Assembly: GCA_937992175.1 (NCBI GenBank)
Contig: CALKLF010000003.1
Location: forward strand, 1 to 54,272
DNA length: 54,272 bases
DNA from: an uncultured Fimbriimonadales bacterium
GTDB lineage: Bacteria > Armatimonadota > Fimbriimonadia > Fimbriimonadales > GBS-DC
Reading direction: 5' to 3'
Shown here: in pieces, positions 1 to 8,114 of the stretch
How the letters are laid out: every line of letters begins with the position of its first letter
Numbering within the stretch: position 1 is the first letter of the stretch
Program-made: the position numbers and the translations under genes
The notes under the pieces: generated by a model
Told to the model about the DNA's origin: nothing
Databases searched by the model: none
What the model saw: the letters and a program-made list of their open reading frames with translations, nothing else

Positions 1-98
1 CTAACCCTCACCCCCTAACCCCCTCTCCCATGGCGTGGGAGCGGGAGAGTCCGACTTGCTTCTCCCACGGCGTGGGAGAGGGGCTGGGGGTGAGGGCA
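1..98. repeat. Family A GC-rich palindromic repeat (copy 1)
   Basis: Two complementary modules are seen: a CCCTCACCCCCTAACCCCCTCTCCC-type arm, and a GTGGGAGAGGGGCTGGGGGTGAGGG-type arm at 71-96. Each carries the palindromic core CTCCCA-n-GGCGTGGGAG. The same modules recur at about 193-297 and four times in 51462-51735. The repeat lies in an open frame continuous with fliK. Confidence 0.8.
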
Positions 99-1019
99 AT
101 CATTACCGCACCTCACCTCCTTGCTTCCCTTGAGCAGGGTATGGCGCCCGAGTTCAAAAACCTCGCGTCCTTCACCGATTTCTCCAACCTCACCCTCCTG
201 CCCCCCCTCTCCGTTTACGGAGAGGGAGGGAGCGCCGCCCTGCCCACGCCTTGCTCCCCCTCTCCCACAGCGTGGCAGGGGGGGGCAGGGGGTGAGAGCG
301 CATCCCTAAACGAGCCGAGCGCGTCGACAGGGCTGGGGCAACCTGCGAACGCGCCTGATCGCAGCGCGCAGGCAAGCGCTCTCCCTGTACCGTCCGCCCG
401 TCAGGGAGAGACGCCGCCTGCGCCCGAAACGCCTGCTCTGGGATCTGTCGAGATACCGCCAGTAGAGGGCGGCGCGCCTGAACCCAAACGCCAAGTCCGT
501 TCAGAGCCAGCCCCTTCCGAAAGAAACGCCGCGCCAGCGCACCCTGTTCCGCTGTCCGCACATCACGCCAGCGTCGCAGCACAGGTTGACGCACCCCACG
601 GAACGCGCCCAGAACCCCTCGCCGACCCCAACTGGCGCGTCGCCGAGCAGATGGCGCAGCACATCGAGCGCATGGTCTACGACTGCGAGCGCGAGGCGAT
701 TACTGTACGCCTCGACCCACCCGAGCTGGGCGTGATTGAACTGCGCGTGCAGACCACGGGCAACGAGGTACATGCGTGGGTCAACGCCGAGCGCGACCTG
801 ACCCGCCAGCTGCTACAACAGGCGCAACAGCACCTGCGCGAACAGCTCGAATCGCGTGGGCTAGAGCTCGCCCATTTCGATGTCGGTGGACAGAGCCATT
901 CCCAATTTGCGCAGGCGCGCCCCCTCCGCACGCCCGCCACGCAGTCGGTTGCTTTTACATACCCCTCAACGGCTACGGACAGCCTCAACTACGACGGACG
1001 ATGGAGCGTCTGGGTGTGA
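30..1019 (+). CDS. fliK: Flagellar hook-length control protein FliK (C-terminal part)
   Basis: FliK sets hook length and switches flagellar export from hook to filament subunits. The C-terminal about 100 residues match the Flg_hook domain: a DPPELGVIELRV motif from residue 229, then an R-x-L-L-x-x-A-x-x-x-L-R-x-x-L-x-x-x-G-L helix. The preceding region is proline- and alanine-rich low-complexity linker, as expected for FliK. The frame is open to the window's left edge, so the true start may lie upstream. ATG at 30 falls inside a dispersed repeat, and another ATG is at 141. Two repeat blocks (1-98 and about 193-297) are translated inside the linker. flgD and flgE follow directly, which supports the assignment. 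Confidence 0.8.
   Translation: MAWERESPTCFSHGVGEGLGVRAIITAPHLLASLEQGMAPEFKNLASFTDFSNLTLLPPLSVYGEGGSAALPTPCSPSPTAWQGGAGGESASLNEPSASTGLGQPANAPDRSAQASALPVPSARQGETPPAPETPALGSVEIPPVEGGAPEPKRQVRSEPAPSERNAAPAHPVPLSAHHASVAAQVDAPHGTRPEPLADPNWRVAEQMAQHIERMVYDCEREAITVRLDPPELGVIELRVQTTGNEVHAWVNAERDLTRQLLQQAQQHLREQLESRGLELAHFDVGGQSHSQFAQARPLRTPATQSVAFTYPSTATDSLNYDGRWSVWV
193..297. repeat. Family A repeat inside fliK (copy 2)
   Basis: This is a degenerate copy of the module seen at 1-98: a CTCTCCGTTTACGGAGAGGG palindrome near 208-227, then a CTCCCACAGCGTGGCAG module ending in a GGGGTGAGAG tail. It is read in frame as part of the FliK linker. Confidence 0.65.
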
Positions 1020-1047
1020 AGTAACTCAGATGACGGAGGTTGTACGA

Positions 1048-1422
1048 ATGACAATCGGAGCGATACAAACTAGTACAAACACCGCCACCTTCGGCGGTTC
1101 ACGCGCGACGATGGATACCTATCAGTTCCTGCGGTTGCTCATCGTAGAACTCACTTCTCAGAACCCGATGGATCCGGTGAGAGACCGCGACTTCCTCGCG
1201 CAGATGGCGCAGCTGAACACGGCGCAACAGATGGAGCGCATCGGCGGGCTGTTCACCACCTTTCAGGCAGCGGGTCTCATCGGGCGCGAGGTGGAGGCGG
1301 TTCTCCCCACTGGCGCGCGCCTGTCGGGCAAGGTGGAAGGCGTCCAGATGAGCGCAGGGCGTGTGTTTCTGACCATTAACGGCGAGGCGATTCCGATGGA
1401 GTCGCTGCGCGCGATTCGTTGA
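1048..1422 (+). CDS. flgD: Flagellar hook assembly scaffold FlgD (short form)
   Basis: FlgD caps the growing hook and is needed for FlgE polymerisation. The conserved N-terminal segment is clear: MDTYQFLRLLIVELTSQNP, then MDP..DRDFLAQMAQLNTAQQMERI. The C-terminal part (GLIGREVEAVL...GRVFLTINGEAIPMESLRAI) resembles the start of the FlgD Tudor-like domain. At 124 residues it is shorter than the usual about 220, because the Ig-like part is missing. ATG 1048 was chosen because GGAGGT lies at 1035-1040. An in-frame ATG at 1030 has no ribosome site. The stop lies 14 bases before flgE and within its ribosome-binding region. Confidence 0.88.
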   Translation: MTIGAIQTSTNTATFGGSRATMDTYQFLRLLIVELTSQNPMDPVRDRDFLAQMAQLNTAQQMERIGGLFTTFQAAGLIGREVEAVLPTGARLSGKVEGVQMSAGRVFLTINGEAIPMESLRAIR

Positions 1423-1436
1423 GGAGGTGAAATGCG

Positions 1437-2711
1437 ATGTGGCAAGCGATGCTTTCGGGAGTCGCCAGTTTGAAGGCGCACCAGACGAAGATGAATGTGA
1501 TTGGCAACAATATCGCGAACATCAACACGACGGGTTTCAAGGGCAGTCGCGTGCATTTTCAAGACCTGATGGCGCAGACCTTCCGCGCGGCGAGCCGTCC
1601 GAGCAATGTGCTGGGCGGCGTGAACCCGATTCAGGTCGGACTCGGCGTCAAGGTCGGCGCAATCGATGTACAGACCCTGCAGGGCGCGCTGGAGATGACC
1701 GGGCGCGCGACCGACCTCGCCATTCAAGGCAACGGCTACTTTATGCTGACCAACGGACGCGATGTGCATTACACACGCGACGGGGCGTTCGGGCTGGACT
1801 CGTCGGGCTTTCTGGTGCATCGTGGCACGGGCTGGAAAGTGCTGGGCTGGATGGCGGACGCGGGCGGGCGCATCGATACCAACCAGCCGATTAACGCTGC
1901 TTCGGTATTGCAGTTCCCCGTCGGCTCGCAGGCGGCGGTGCGCCAGACCAGCGTCGTGGAATACACGGGCAACCTGAACGCGAATGCTGACCCAACCGCC
2001 ACCTACTCGGCGACCGTCACGGTGTACGACGCGCTTGGCGGAGCGCACCAGATTACCCTCACCTTCACCAACCGCCAGACGCCCCCTGCAGGCACGCCTC
2101 CTGCGGGCGCGGTCAGCTCGTGGGAATGGACTGCTGTCGAAGGCAGCACCCCCGTCGGCGACTTCAGCACGGGCAGCAACACCCGCCTCTACTTCGATAA
2201 TCAGGGGCGGCTCATCGGCTCTACTACGCAGCAAATCACCATCACGCCCACTAACGGCGCGCAGCCGTTCACGGTGGAGTTAGACCTGAGCCAAGTCACC
2301 TCCCTCGCGGCGGAGTCGGTCGTGCAGCCCATCTATCAGGACGGCTTCCCGCCCGGCACGCTGCAGGAGTTCACCATCGGCATCGACGGCACGATTCAGG
2401 GCGTGTTCTCTAACGGGCTGTCGCGTCCGATGGGGCGCATCGCTATGAGCCTGTTTGCAAACCCTGCTGGGTTGTTCCGTCTGGGCAACAATATGTGGCG
2501 CGTGACGGATAACTCTGGACTGCCCCAGGTTGGCGCGCCGACCACGGGCGGTCTCGGCGAAATCAACGCGGGCTACCTTGAGCAGTCCAATGTCGACCTC
2601 GGCGGCGAGTTCGCCGATATGATTGTGACGCAGCGCGGCTTTCAGGCGAACACGCGTATTGTGTCCGTCGTGGACGAGCTGCTCGCGGATGTGGTGAACA
2701 TGAAGCGGTAG
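1437..2711 (+). CDS. flgE: Flagellar hook protein FlgE
   Basis: Structural subunit of the flagellar hook, 424 residues. The N-terminus has the basal-body rod signature (SGVASLKAHQTKMNVIGNNI, NTTGFKGSR). TGRATDLAIQGNGYFML near residues 88-105 is the FlgE/F/G D1 motif. The C-terminus (LEQSNVDLGGEFADMIVTQ, RGFQANTRIVSVVDELL) is the paired coiled-coil segment of hook proteins. The central D2 region is Thr/Gly-rich and variable, as expected. GAGGAGGTGA at 1421-1430 is a strong ribosome site for ATG 1437. It follows flgD directly and is part of the same operon. Confidence 0.95.
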   Translation: MWQAMLSGVASLKAHQTKMNVIGNNIANINTTGFKGSRVHFQDLMAQTFRAASRPSNVLGGVNPIQVGLGVKVGAIDVQTLQGALEMTGRATDLAIQGNGYFMLTNGRDVHYTRDGAFGLDSSGFLVHRGTGWKVLGWMADAGGRIDTNQPINAASVLQFPVGSQAAVRQTSVVEYTGNLNANADPTATYSATVTVYDALGGAHQITLTFTNRQTPPAGTPPAGAVSSWEWTAVEGSTPVGDFSTGSNTRLYFDNQGRLIGSTTQQITITPTNGAQPFTVELDLSQVTSLAAESVVQPIYQDGFPPGTLQEFTIGIDGTIQGVFSNGLSRPMGRIAMSLFANPAGLFRLGNNMWRVTDNSGLPQVGAPTTGGLGEINAGYLEQSNVDLGGEFADMIVTQRGFQANTRIVSVVDELLADVVNMKR

Positions 2712-2744
2712 TAGGTGACGGCTCCATCGAGTAGAATTGTGCCG

Positions 2745-3227
2745 ATGGAGCCACGCACGCCTTCCGAAACGGAAGTCATCCTGACGCAGATGATGAATCC
2801 CGAACATGCGAACCCTTTGGGGAATGTGCATGGCGGCTGGGTACTGAAACTGATTGACGAAGCGGGCGGAATTGTCGCCTCGCGCCACGCCCGCAACCCT
2901 GCCGTGACGGTCGAAATCGACTCCGTGAGTTTTCGCGAACCTGTGCATGTGGGCAACCTGGTGCATGTGCGGGCGCGGATGGTGCGCGCATGGCGCACCT
3001 CGATGGAGGTAGAGGCGGTCGTGGAAGCGGAGAACCTGCTCACGGGCGAGCGTCGGATTACCTCACGAGCGTATCTGGTCTATGTCGCGTTGAATCAGGC
3101 AGGTCGCCCGACGCCTGTGCCGCCCGTGTTGCCCGAAACTGACGAAGAGCGGCGCAAGTGGGAAGAGGCGGAGCAGCGCCGCGCCGAACGGCTCGCCCGA
3201 CGCGAGCGTGAAGTACAGGGCTGGTAG
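2745..3227 (+). CDS. Acyl-CoA thioesterase, hotdog fold (YciA/BACH type)
   Basis: Predicted cytoplasmic hydrolase of acyl-CoA. The motif N-P-L-G-N-V-H-G-G-W-V-L-K-L-I-D-E-A near residues 23-40 is the signature of YciA/acyl-CoA hydrolase hotdog enzymes. PAVTVEIDSVSFREPVHVGNLV is the second conserved strand pair. The C-terminal about 30 residues are a charged Glu/Arg helix beyond the fold. ATG 2745 gives a protein of 160 residues. GTG at 2715 and 2739 are alternatives, and none has a convincing ribosome site. It lies 33 bases after flgE, and its stop is one base from the convergent dioxygenase gene. Confidence 0.85.
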   Translation: MEPRTPSETEVILTQMMNPEHANPLGNVHGGWVLKLIDEAGGIVASRHARNPAVTVEIDSVSFREPVHVGNLVHVRARMVRAWRTSMEVEAVVEAENLLTGERRITSRAYLVYVALNQAGRPTPVPPVLPETDEERRKWEEAEQRRAERLARREREVQGW

Positions 3228-3228
3228 C

Positions 3229-4404
3229 CTACACCCTGTGCGCGCCGCTCTCGTCGCGATGCTTCTTGAGATACTTCATAAATGGCGTGCCGCCCGTGCC
3301 GACGCGGGTCGGGTTCTTCGGGTCTTTCGCCTGCTGTTTGTAGATATAGCTCGCGGCGTACTCCAGATGGAGCGCACGGAACCGCTGGATGCCCTCGATG
3401 CAGGCGTTGTAGACCTCGCGCAGCGCAGCGTCACCGCTTTGGAGAACTGCCTCGCGCACTGTCGAGCGCGTTTCCACCGCTTCCATAAACCGCCGGTGCG
3501 CAGGGGGCATGTAGAGGCGCATCTCCATCAGGTAGGTTTTGAGTGGGTCGTCGGCGTGTTGCACGCCCAGCAATCCGTCCAGCGTCGGGATAATTGAGCT
3601 TTGCGCCCCTGTCTCGCCGCGAAACTGTTGCGGCTGTCCGCCGTAGGCGTCCACGCCCTCATAAATCAAACCGTTCGGCAGCGCAGGGTTGTTCTTCCAG
3701 CCGTGAATGTAGGGACGCACACGATGATAGTAGATGTACGGGTCGCATGCTTCGGGCATGCGGGCTAATACGGCGTACATCTGCTCCAGCGCGGTGGCGA
3801 CTTCCCGTAAGGCGGCGGTCAGCGTCGGAATGTCGCTTTGCACCGCGGCGCGCAGGGCGCTCGGAATCTGGCGGATTGCCCGCGCCGCCTTCACCTCGAT
3901 GTCCACATGAATCAGAATGAACCACTCCTCGTCCAGCCCCGCGAGGAAGTTCTGCAGCAGCACGATGTTGCCCAGCTCGATGGGCGCGTTGGGGTCTAAC
4001 CGACGCCAGTTGTCCAGCGCGTAGGAGGCGTAGGACAGCACGGGCGATCTGCCTAATTGATTACTGACCTCGTACCAGGGCTGCGCGAGGTTCGTAGGGA
4101 TGCGTTCGGCAGGCGCGTCGCCGTTCCACACATACCCATGCCCGATATACGAAAGCAGCATCATCGCGCGGCGCAGTTCGCGCTCGGTCTGCAGCCGTTC
4201 AATAGTCAGGCGTGGCATGGCGTCCACCACCTGCCGCAGCTTCCGCGCCACGAGCAATTTCGGCAAATCCGCCGCAATCTGTTCCCAAGGGGCGTAATAC
4301 GGATCTTCCAGGTACGGGAGCGGGTCTTCCGCAGGCAGGAAGCCCCGCTCAGGATGCACGGCGTAATCTTCCAGTCGCAGTTCGTCGGCGTAAGCGGTCT
4401 GCAT
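3229..4404 (-). CDS. Indoleamine 2,3-dioxygenase family protein
   Basis: Heme dioxygenase predicted to open the indole ring of L-tryptophan to N-formylkynurenine. Family landmarks are in order: Y-Y-H-R-V-R-P-Y-I-H-G-W (Arg equivalent to human IDO1 Arg231, with Tyr in place of Phe226), NGLIYEGV, GAQSS, RLYMPPAHRRFM, GDAALREVY-ACIEGIQRFRALHLEY (the His is the proximal heme ligand) and GTGGTPFM. ATG 4404 (391 residues) was chosen because GGAGGA lies 8 bases upstream. A longer frame to 4443 lacks a site. Bacterial IDO-type enzymes are less common than TDO. Kynurenine-pathway partners are not in the window, but tryptophanase lies about 4 kb away. Confidence 0.9.
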   Translation of the reverse strand: MQTAYADELRLEDYAVHPERGFLPAEDPLPYLEDPYYAPWEQIAADLPKLLVARKLRQVVDAMPRLTIERLQTERELRRAMMLLSYIGHGYVWNGDAPAERIPTNLAQPWYEVSNQLGRSPVLSYASYALDNWRRLDPNAPIELGNIVLLQNFLAGLDEEWFILIHVDIEVKAARAIRQIPSALRAAVQSDIPTLTAALREVATALEQMYAVLARMPEACDPYIYYHRVRPYIHGWKNNPALPNGLIYEGVDAYGGQPQQFRGETGAQSSIIPTLDGLLGVQHADDPLKTYLMEMRLYMPPAHRRFMEAVETRSTVREAVLQSGDAALREVYNACIEGIQRFRALHLEYAASYIYKQQAKDPKNPTRVGTGGTPFMKYLKKHRDESGAHRV

Positions 4405-4460
4405 CGTTGCGTCCTCCGTAGGGATTATTGCCGTCGTTGGCAATTCGGTTTAGTGTGGGC

Positions 4461-4841
4461 TTACGCAGGCGGACGCGCGCTGAGTGGGGGCAGGGTCTGG
4501 CGCAGCTGCTTGAGCCAGTGTTCCGCGAGCTGCTTCACGCCCTTTTTCGCCGCTTCCGCGTCGGCGGGCGTCACGGTAATCAACAGTCGTCCACGAATGT
4601 AGATTTCGTACTGCTGATCTTTACGTACTTCTTTAAGCATGATTTGTTCTGGCGTGAGTCGCGCGCCGAGGTGCTCGTTCAGTCGCTCTTCAACGATTCG
4701 CGCCCGTTCCTCCACGCTCATGTTACCGTATCCCGCGCGCAGGCGCATAATGAACTTGCCGCCGATCGAGATGTCCACATAGTTCTGTGCAAACGCCGCC
4801 GCAACCAGCATCGCTCCCACTAAGCATAAGAGTCTCTTCAT
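4461..4841 (-). CDS. Small secreted protein of unknown function
   Basis: 126 residues. A classic signal peptide is visible (MKRLLCLVGAMLVAAAFA, with cleavage likely after AFA). The mature part has a strand-rich start (YVDISIGGKFIMRLRAG), a charged helix (SVEERARIVEERLNEHLGARL), a strand pair (QYEIYIRGRLLITVTPADAE) and a terminal helix. The order I-x-V-x-x-x-A-...-R-A-x-I-V-E-x-R-L resembles periplasmic domains attached to some cyanobacterial channel proteins, but no family is claimed. GGAGG lies 7 bases before ATG. The 56 bases to the dioxygenase start suggest possible co-transcription. Confidence 0.75.
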   Translation of the reverse strand: MKRLLCLVGAMLVAAAFAQNYVDISIGGKFIMRLRAGYGNMSVEERARIVEERLNEHLGARLTPEQIMLKEVRKDQQYEIYIRGRLLITVTPADAEAAKKGVKQLAEHWLKQLRQTLPPLSARPPA

Positions 4842-4926
4842 CGGAAATCCTCCAACAAAGTATACCTAAACGGTTGCTTGTGAAACATGCATGGCAAGCG
4901 AGGACAGAATCGCCACCGTACCTGCA

Positions 4927-5002
4927 GCCCTCGGCGCAGCCGAGGGCAACTCACCATTTCTCCATATGCAGAGAGGTTCGCACACAGGAGCGTGCGAACC
5001 TC
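4927..5002. repeat. Two perfect hairpins downstream of the 79-residue gene
   Basis: GCCCTCGGC (4927-4935) pairs with GCCGAGGGC (4939-4947) over a 3-base loop. GAGGTTCGCAC (4973-4983) pairs with GTGCGAACCTC (4992-5002) over an 8-base loop. They lie just beyond the stop of the minus-strand gene ending at 5030 and could act as terminators, but no clear T-tract follows on that strand. Confidence 0.6.
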
Positions 5003-5029
5003 CAGCGCGACTACGGCCCATGCCAGGCG

Positions 5030-5269
5030 CTACTCATCGACGCCCAGAATCTGGGTGTAGACCACCTGATGCGGGTGTACGGCGACCACCCCCCGTGCGC
5101 CCAGCTCGGACGAGCCGGAGGTGCGAATGAAGCAGATGCCAGGCAGGTTCACCAAATCATCCGAGCGGCGCAACTCTTCAATCACCTGCTGAGCCTCGTC
5201 GCGCGAGTTGATGGGGCAATCGATCTCTTGCCCATTCGTCAAGCCAATCAGCAAAGTTACGCGTGCCAT
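5030..5269 (-). CDS. Small protein of unknown function (79 aa)
   Basis: Not recognised. It reads as a compact alpha/beta protein: MARVTLLIGLTNGQEIDCPI (strand-turn-strand), NSRDEAQQVIEELRRSDDL (amphipathic helix), then strand-rich NLPGICFIRTSG and GARGVVAVHPHQVVYTQILG. No signal peptide or membrane segment is present. CAGGAGG lies a few bases upstream of ATG 5269, a strong ribosome site, so it is very likely expressed. It is transcribed in the same direction as the large STAND ATPase upstream (stop 5366), 96 bases apart, so the two may share a transcript. Confidence 0.72.
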   Translation of the reverse strand: MARVTLLIGLTNGQEIDCPINSRDEAQQVIEELRRSDDLVNLPGICFIRTSGSSELGARGVVAVHPHQVVYTQILGVDE

Positions 5270-5365
5270 AGCAGACCTCCTGGTGTGAGGTTCGACGAAC
5301 GCTGCACCTTTCCTGCTCGATGCGTTGAGAATGAGTAGCTCGGCGTGCGCGGCGAGCGTGATTAC

Positions 5366-7909
5366 TCAGCGTCTTCTGTCATTGGACGCGAGCGACAGCC
5401 CTTCTTGAGGCGTGTTTTCCAGCGCCCGCATACGCCGCCACATCGAGAGATTCCGCCACTTAATCTGGGGATACGGTCTTGCATCCAGTTGTTCCCGAAT
5501 CTGGCTGGCTTGGCGGAGCAGCGCTTTCGCCTCGCCGTAGCGTCCCTGAGAGAAACGCACGCGCGCCAGCACTTCGAGTGTGCGAGCAACGCCATAGAGG
5601 TTTCCGTAGCTCCGGCGGATCTCCAGAGCGCGATTCAGATACGCCTCCGCCTCGTCGAGGCGTCCCTCATGCCATGCGAGCCAGCCAAGGTTATGTAGAG
5701 TCCGAGACCGATGGGGCAGATTCATATAAGTGGGTTCGATCACCTGCCAGGCTTCGTTCAGGCACGCTTGCGCGCTGATGCCGAGCGCTTGCGCCAGCCG
5801 CCACGGATGTTCTGCCTCACGCGCCAGCAGTTCGATTTCCGCAAGGCGGTTCAGCGTCCAGCACAGCCAGCGTGGCTGGTCGCGCTCCCGCCAAAATTCC
5901 AGCGCAGGCGCATGATAAGCGAAGGCTTTATCATAGTCGCCGCGCACAGCGTGGATATCACCAAGGCAGTTTTTGATTGCATAGACAGAGGGCGAAAGCG
6001 GCTCCATGTCTGCCTCCAGCCAGTGCAGCGTCTTGCTCGCGTAGTCGAGCGCTTTGTCATACGCGCCTAACTCCAGGTACACGCGACTCAGCTCCCGCCA
6101 CGCGTCCTTGTCGCGAGTACCGTGCCGATCTGCGGCTTCGTACAACTCCCGGCTCCGCAGGAACCTGCCGCGCTGGTACTGCCCATACGCGGCGACATAG
6201 TAATACCAGCCTCGGACCTCGCTCGACATCCGATGAAGAGGGTAGCGCCGCTCCAAATCGCGCAGGATTTGTTCCGCTTGATTCAGGTTGCCTATGACCG
6301 CTTCACTCTCGGCTAAGTTAGCTGCTTGCTTGAGGATCTCCTCGCGATCGCGGCGATTCTCCGACATAGTTAAAGCTTTCATATAGTAGGAGTGTGCCCG
6401 TTCCGCATCGCCGCGATTGTGCCAGTAGCGTCCCAGCACCGCAGCGCTCTCGTCTGATGACTCGAGAATCTCGACGAACTGGCTTGCCTGCTCGTTCATG
6501 CCTGAGCTGACCATGCTCAGCAGCAGCGACTTTGCGATGGCGACGCACTGTTCCAACGACAAGACATCCGACCGACTCACATAGTGGACGCCCCAGTCGA
6601 GCAACATCGCAGGCGGTCGATTGCCGCATACCTGGTCCAGCATTTGGAACATTTCCGCGATGGCGGTGGTGTCGCCCTGCTCGCTCAGGTACTCCAGCAC
6701 CCGCTGTAAGGTGTATCGCTCTGCAAAGCACCATGCGCGAGGCGTCTTGTCGGGTTGATTTGTCCAGTTTTCAAGCTGGAGTTGCTGGCGATAGTAAGCG
6801 TGCAGGCGCTGCATCACCACTACCTGTTGCGTCTCCTTGAGTGGGGGAATGACCGGGCGCATCTGAGGGCGAATGCGATAGCACGTGCGTGTCGACTCCC
6901 GAGTCGTTTGCAGGAAACCCTGATCTTGAAGTTTCGCGAGCAGCGGCTCGATAGCATGCGCATCGATATGCGCTGCCGCCGCCGCAGCGACGGCGTCAAA
7001 AGTATCAGGAAACGCCAGCAGCGACCGCAAAATACGCCGCTCCTCTTCACGAAGCATGTGATAGAGACGATGCCGCTGCGCCTCAGGTTTCAGGGGACCG
7101 CTCGGTAACAATCCGAACCAGACACGATACTGCGAGTAGAACTGCGTCCACGAGTAGTGGCGCAGGTACAGCCCCGCGTCAACGAGGTTGCCTGGATGCC
7201 CGCCCAAGTCGGCGCAGACACGCGCGACCTCCGCGACGTTGCTCGGGCTAAGCTGGAGACGATTGCCCACCTGACTGAGAAAAATCGCAACGCTTGGATT
7301 GTGACGGAGCTGCTCCAGTAGATTGCTCCGCAGCGTGGGCGGCGGCGCAGGCAGCAGTGCCAGCGGCAGCGTCTCTTCCCCAGGAATATTCAACGGCTCC
7401 TGAGAGGTCGCTAAAACCTTGAGTTCGGGCGCGGCGCCAATCAACTGCTGTAGCACGCGGGCGCCCTCTGGCAGCAGCCCCGAAAAATCATCCAGCACGA
7501 GTAGAACGCCCCGTTCAAAGATATACGGGGCAAGCTGTCTCCACACTGCTGCCTCAGGGAAGGGGGTGTTCAGCGCGTGGAACACAGCGGGTAGGATCTG
7601 GTCCGCTGTTTGAAGCAGGGTAAGGTTCACATAGATGCAGTGCATCCCCGCCTGTTTCGCACGCTTGAGACACTCACAAGCAAGGTGCGTCTTCCCTATC
7701 CCTGAAACGCCTGTGAGTGTGAGCAGGGGGGCGTTCGGTTGACTCAGCCAGCGCTGGAGTTGTTGTAGCTCCGCTTCCCGCCCAACGCACGCATCCAGAT
7801 AGCTCGGTGTTTGCGCGTCCGCGCGGCTCTGCCGCAGCGATTGACGCGCCTGCTCAATCACGCCTCGATAGCGGCGTAAATCGACGCCGCTATGCCCTTC
7901 ATGCTGCAT
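5366..7909 (-). CDS. STAND ATPase (NB-ARC-like) with C-terminal TPRs, no effector domain
   Basis: 847 residues. After a short N-terminus, CVGREAELQQLQRWL introduces the NTPase. Walker A is GVSGIGKTH (67-75), Walker B is VLLVLDD (135-141), and ATSQEP (about 167-172) is the sensor-like motif after it. LPLALLP and a winged-helix-like region follow. From about residue 440 the protein is helical repeats, including clear TPRs (YDKALDYASKTLHWLE, YDKAFAYHAPALEFW, LDEAEAYLNRALEIRRSYG, YGEAKALLRQASQIREQL). This is the architecture of AfsR/MalT-type regulators minus the DNA-binding domain. GGGAGG lies 10 bases before the ATG. It is divergent from tnaA, so a regulatory link is plausible but unproven. A defence role is an alternative. 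Confidence 0.85.
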   Translation of the reverse strand: MQHEGHSGVDLRRYRGVIEQARQSLRQSRADAQTPSYLDACVGREAELQQLQRWLSQPNAPLLTLTGVSGIGKTHLACECLKRAKQAGMHCIYVNLTLLQTADQILPAVFHALNTPFPEAAVWRQLAPYIFERGVLLVLDDFSGLLPEGARVLQQLIGAAPELKVLATSQEPLNIPGEETLPLALLPAPPPTLRSNLLEQLRHNPSVAIFLSQVGNRLQLSPSNVAEVARVCADLGGHPGNLVDAGLYLRHYSWTQFYSQYRVWFGLLPSGPLKPEAQRHRLYHMLREEERRILRSLLAFPDTFDAVAAAAAAHIDAHAIEPLLAKLQDQGFLQTTRESTRTCYRIRPQMRPVIPPLKETQQVVVMQRLHAYYRQQLQLENWTNQPDKTPRAWCFAERYTLQRVLEYLSEQGDTTAIAEMFQMLDQVCGNRPPAMLLDWGVHYVSRSDVLSLEQCVAIAKSLLLSMVSSGMNEQASQFVEILESSDESAAVLGRYWHNRGDAERAHSYYMKALTMSENRRDREEILKQAANLAESEAVIGNLNQAEQILRDLERRYPLHRMSSEVRGWYYYVAAYGQYQRGRFLRSRELYEAADRHGTRDKDAWRELSRVYLELGAYDKALDYASKTLHWLEADMEPLSPSVYAIKNCLGDIHAVRGDYDKAFAYHAPALEFWRERDQPRWLCWTLNRLAEIELLAREAEHPWRLAQALGISAQACLNEAWQVIEPTYMNLPHRSRTLHNLGWLAWHEGRLDEAEAYLNRALEIRRSYGNLYGVARTLEVLARVRFSQGRYGEAKALLRQASQIREQLDARPYPQIKWRNLSMWRRMRALENTPQEGLSLASNDRRR

Positions 7910-8114
7910 GACCTATCTGCCTCCCAACAGCAAACAAGACCTCGGTTCCCACTCCGCCGAAGCTCACGGGAGCGCGTCCGCATCAACGCCTGTTTGATGG
8001 CATATTTGCTGAGGTTTCCTTAATATACCCCAACCATAGCAAACAATTCAACAGGGGATAATCGGGAGCATTTGAATTTCGTTCAGGTACAATCCCCATA
8101 CGAGGCGTCTAGGC

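Noticed and set aside
5366-7909. Antiphage STAND (Avs-type) defence gene
   Set aside because: No nuclease, TIR or other effector domain is fused or adjacent, the neighbours are metabolic, and the TPR layout fits regulator-type STAND proteins better. It is not excluded.
7910-8114. tnaC-like leader peptide for tnaA
   Set aside because: The only short frame seen (MAYLLRFP) has no tryptophan and no ribosome site worth noting.
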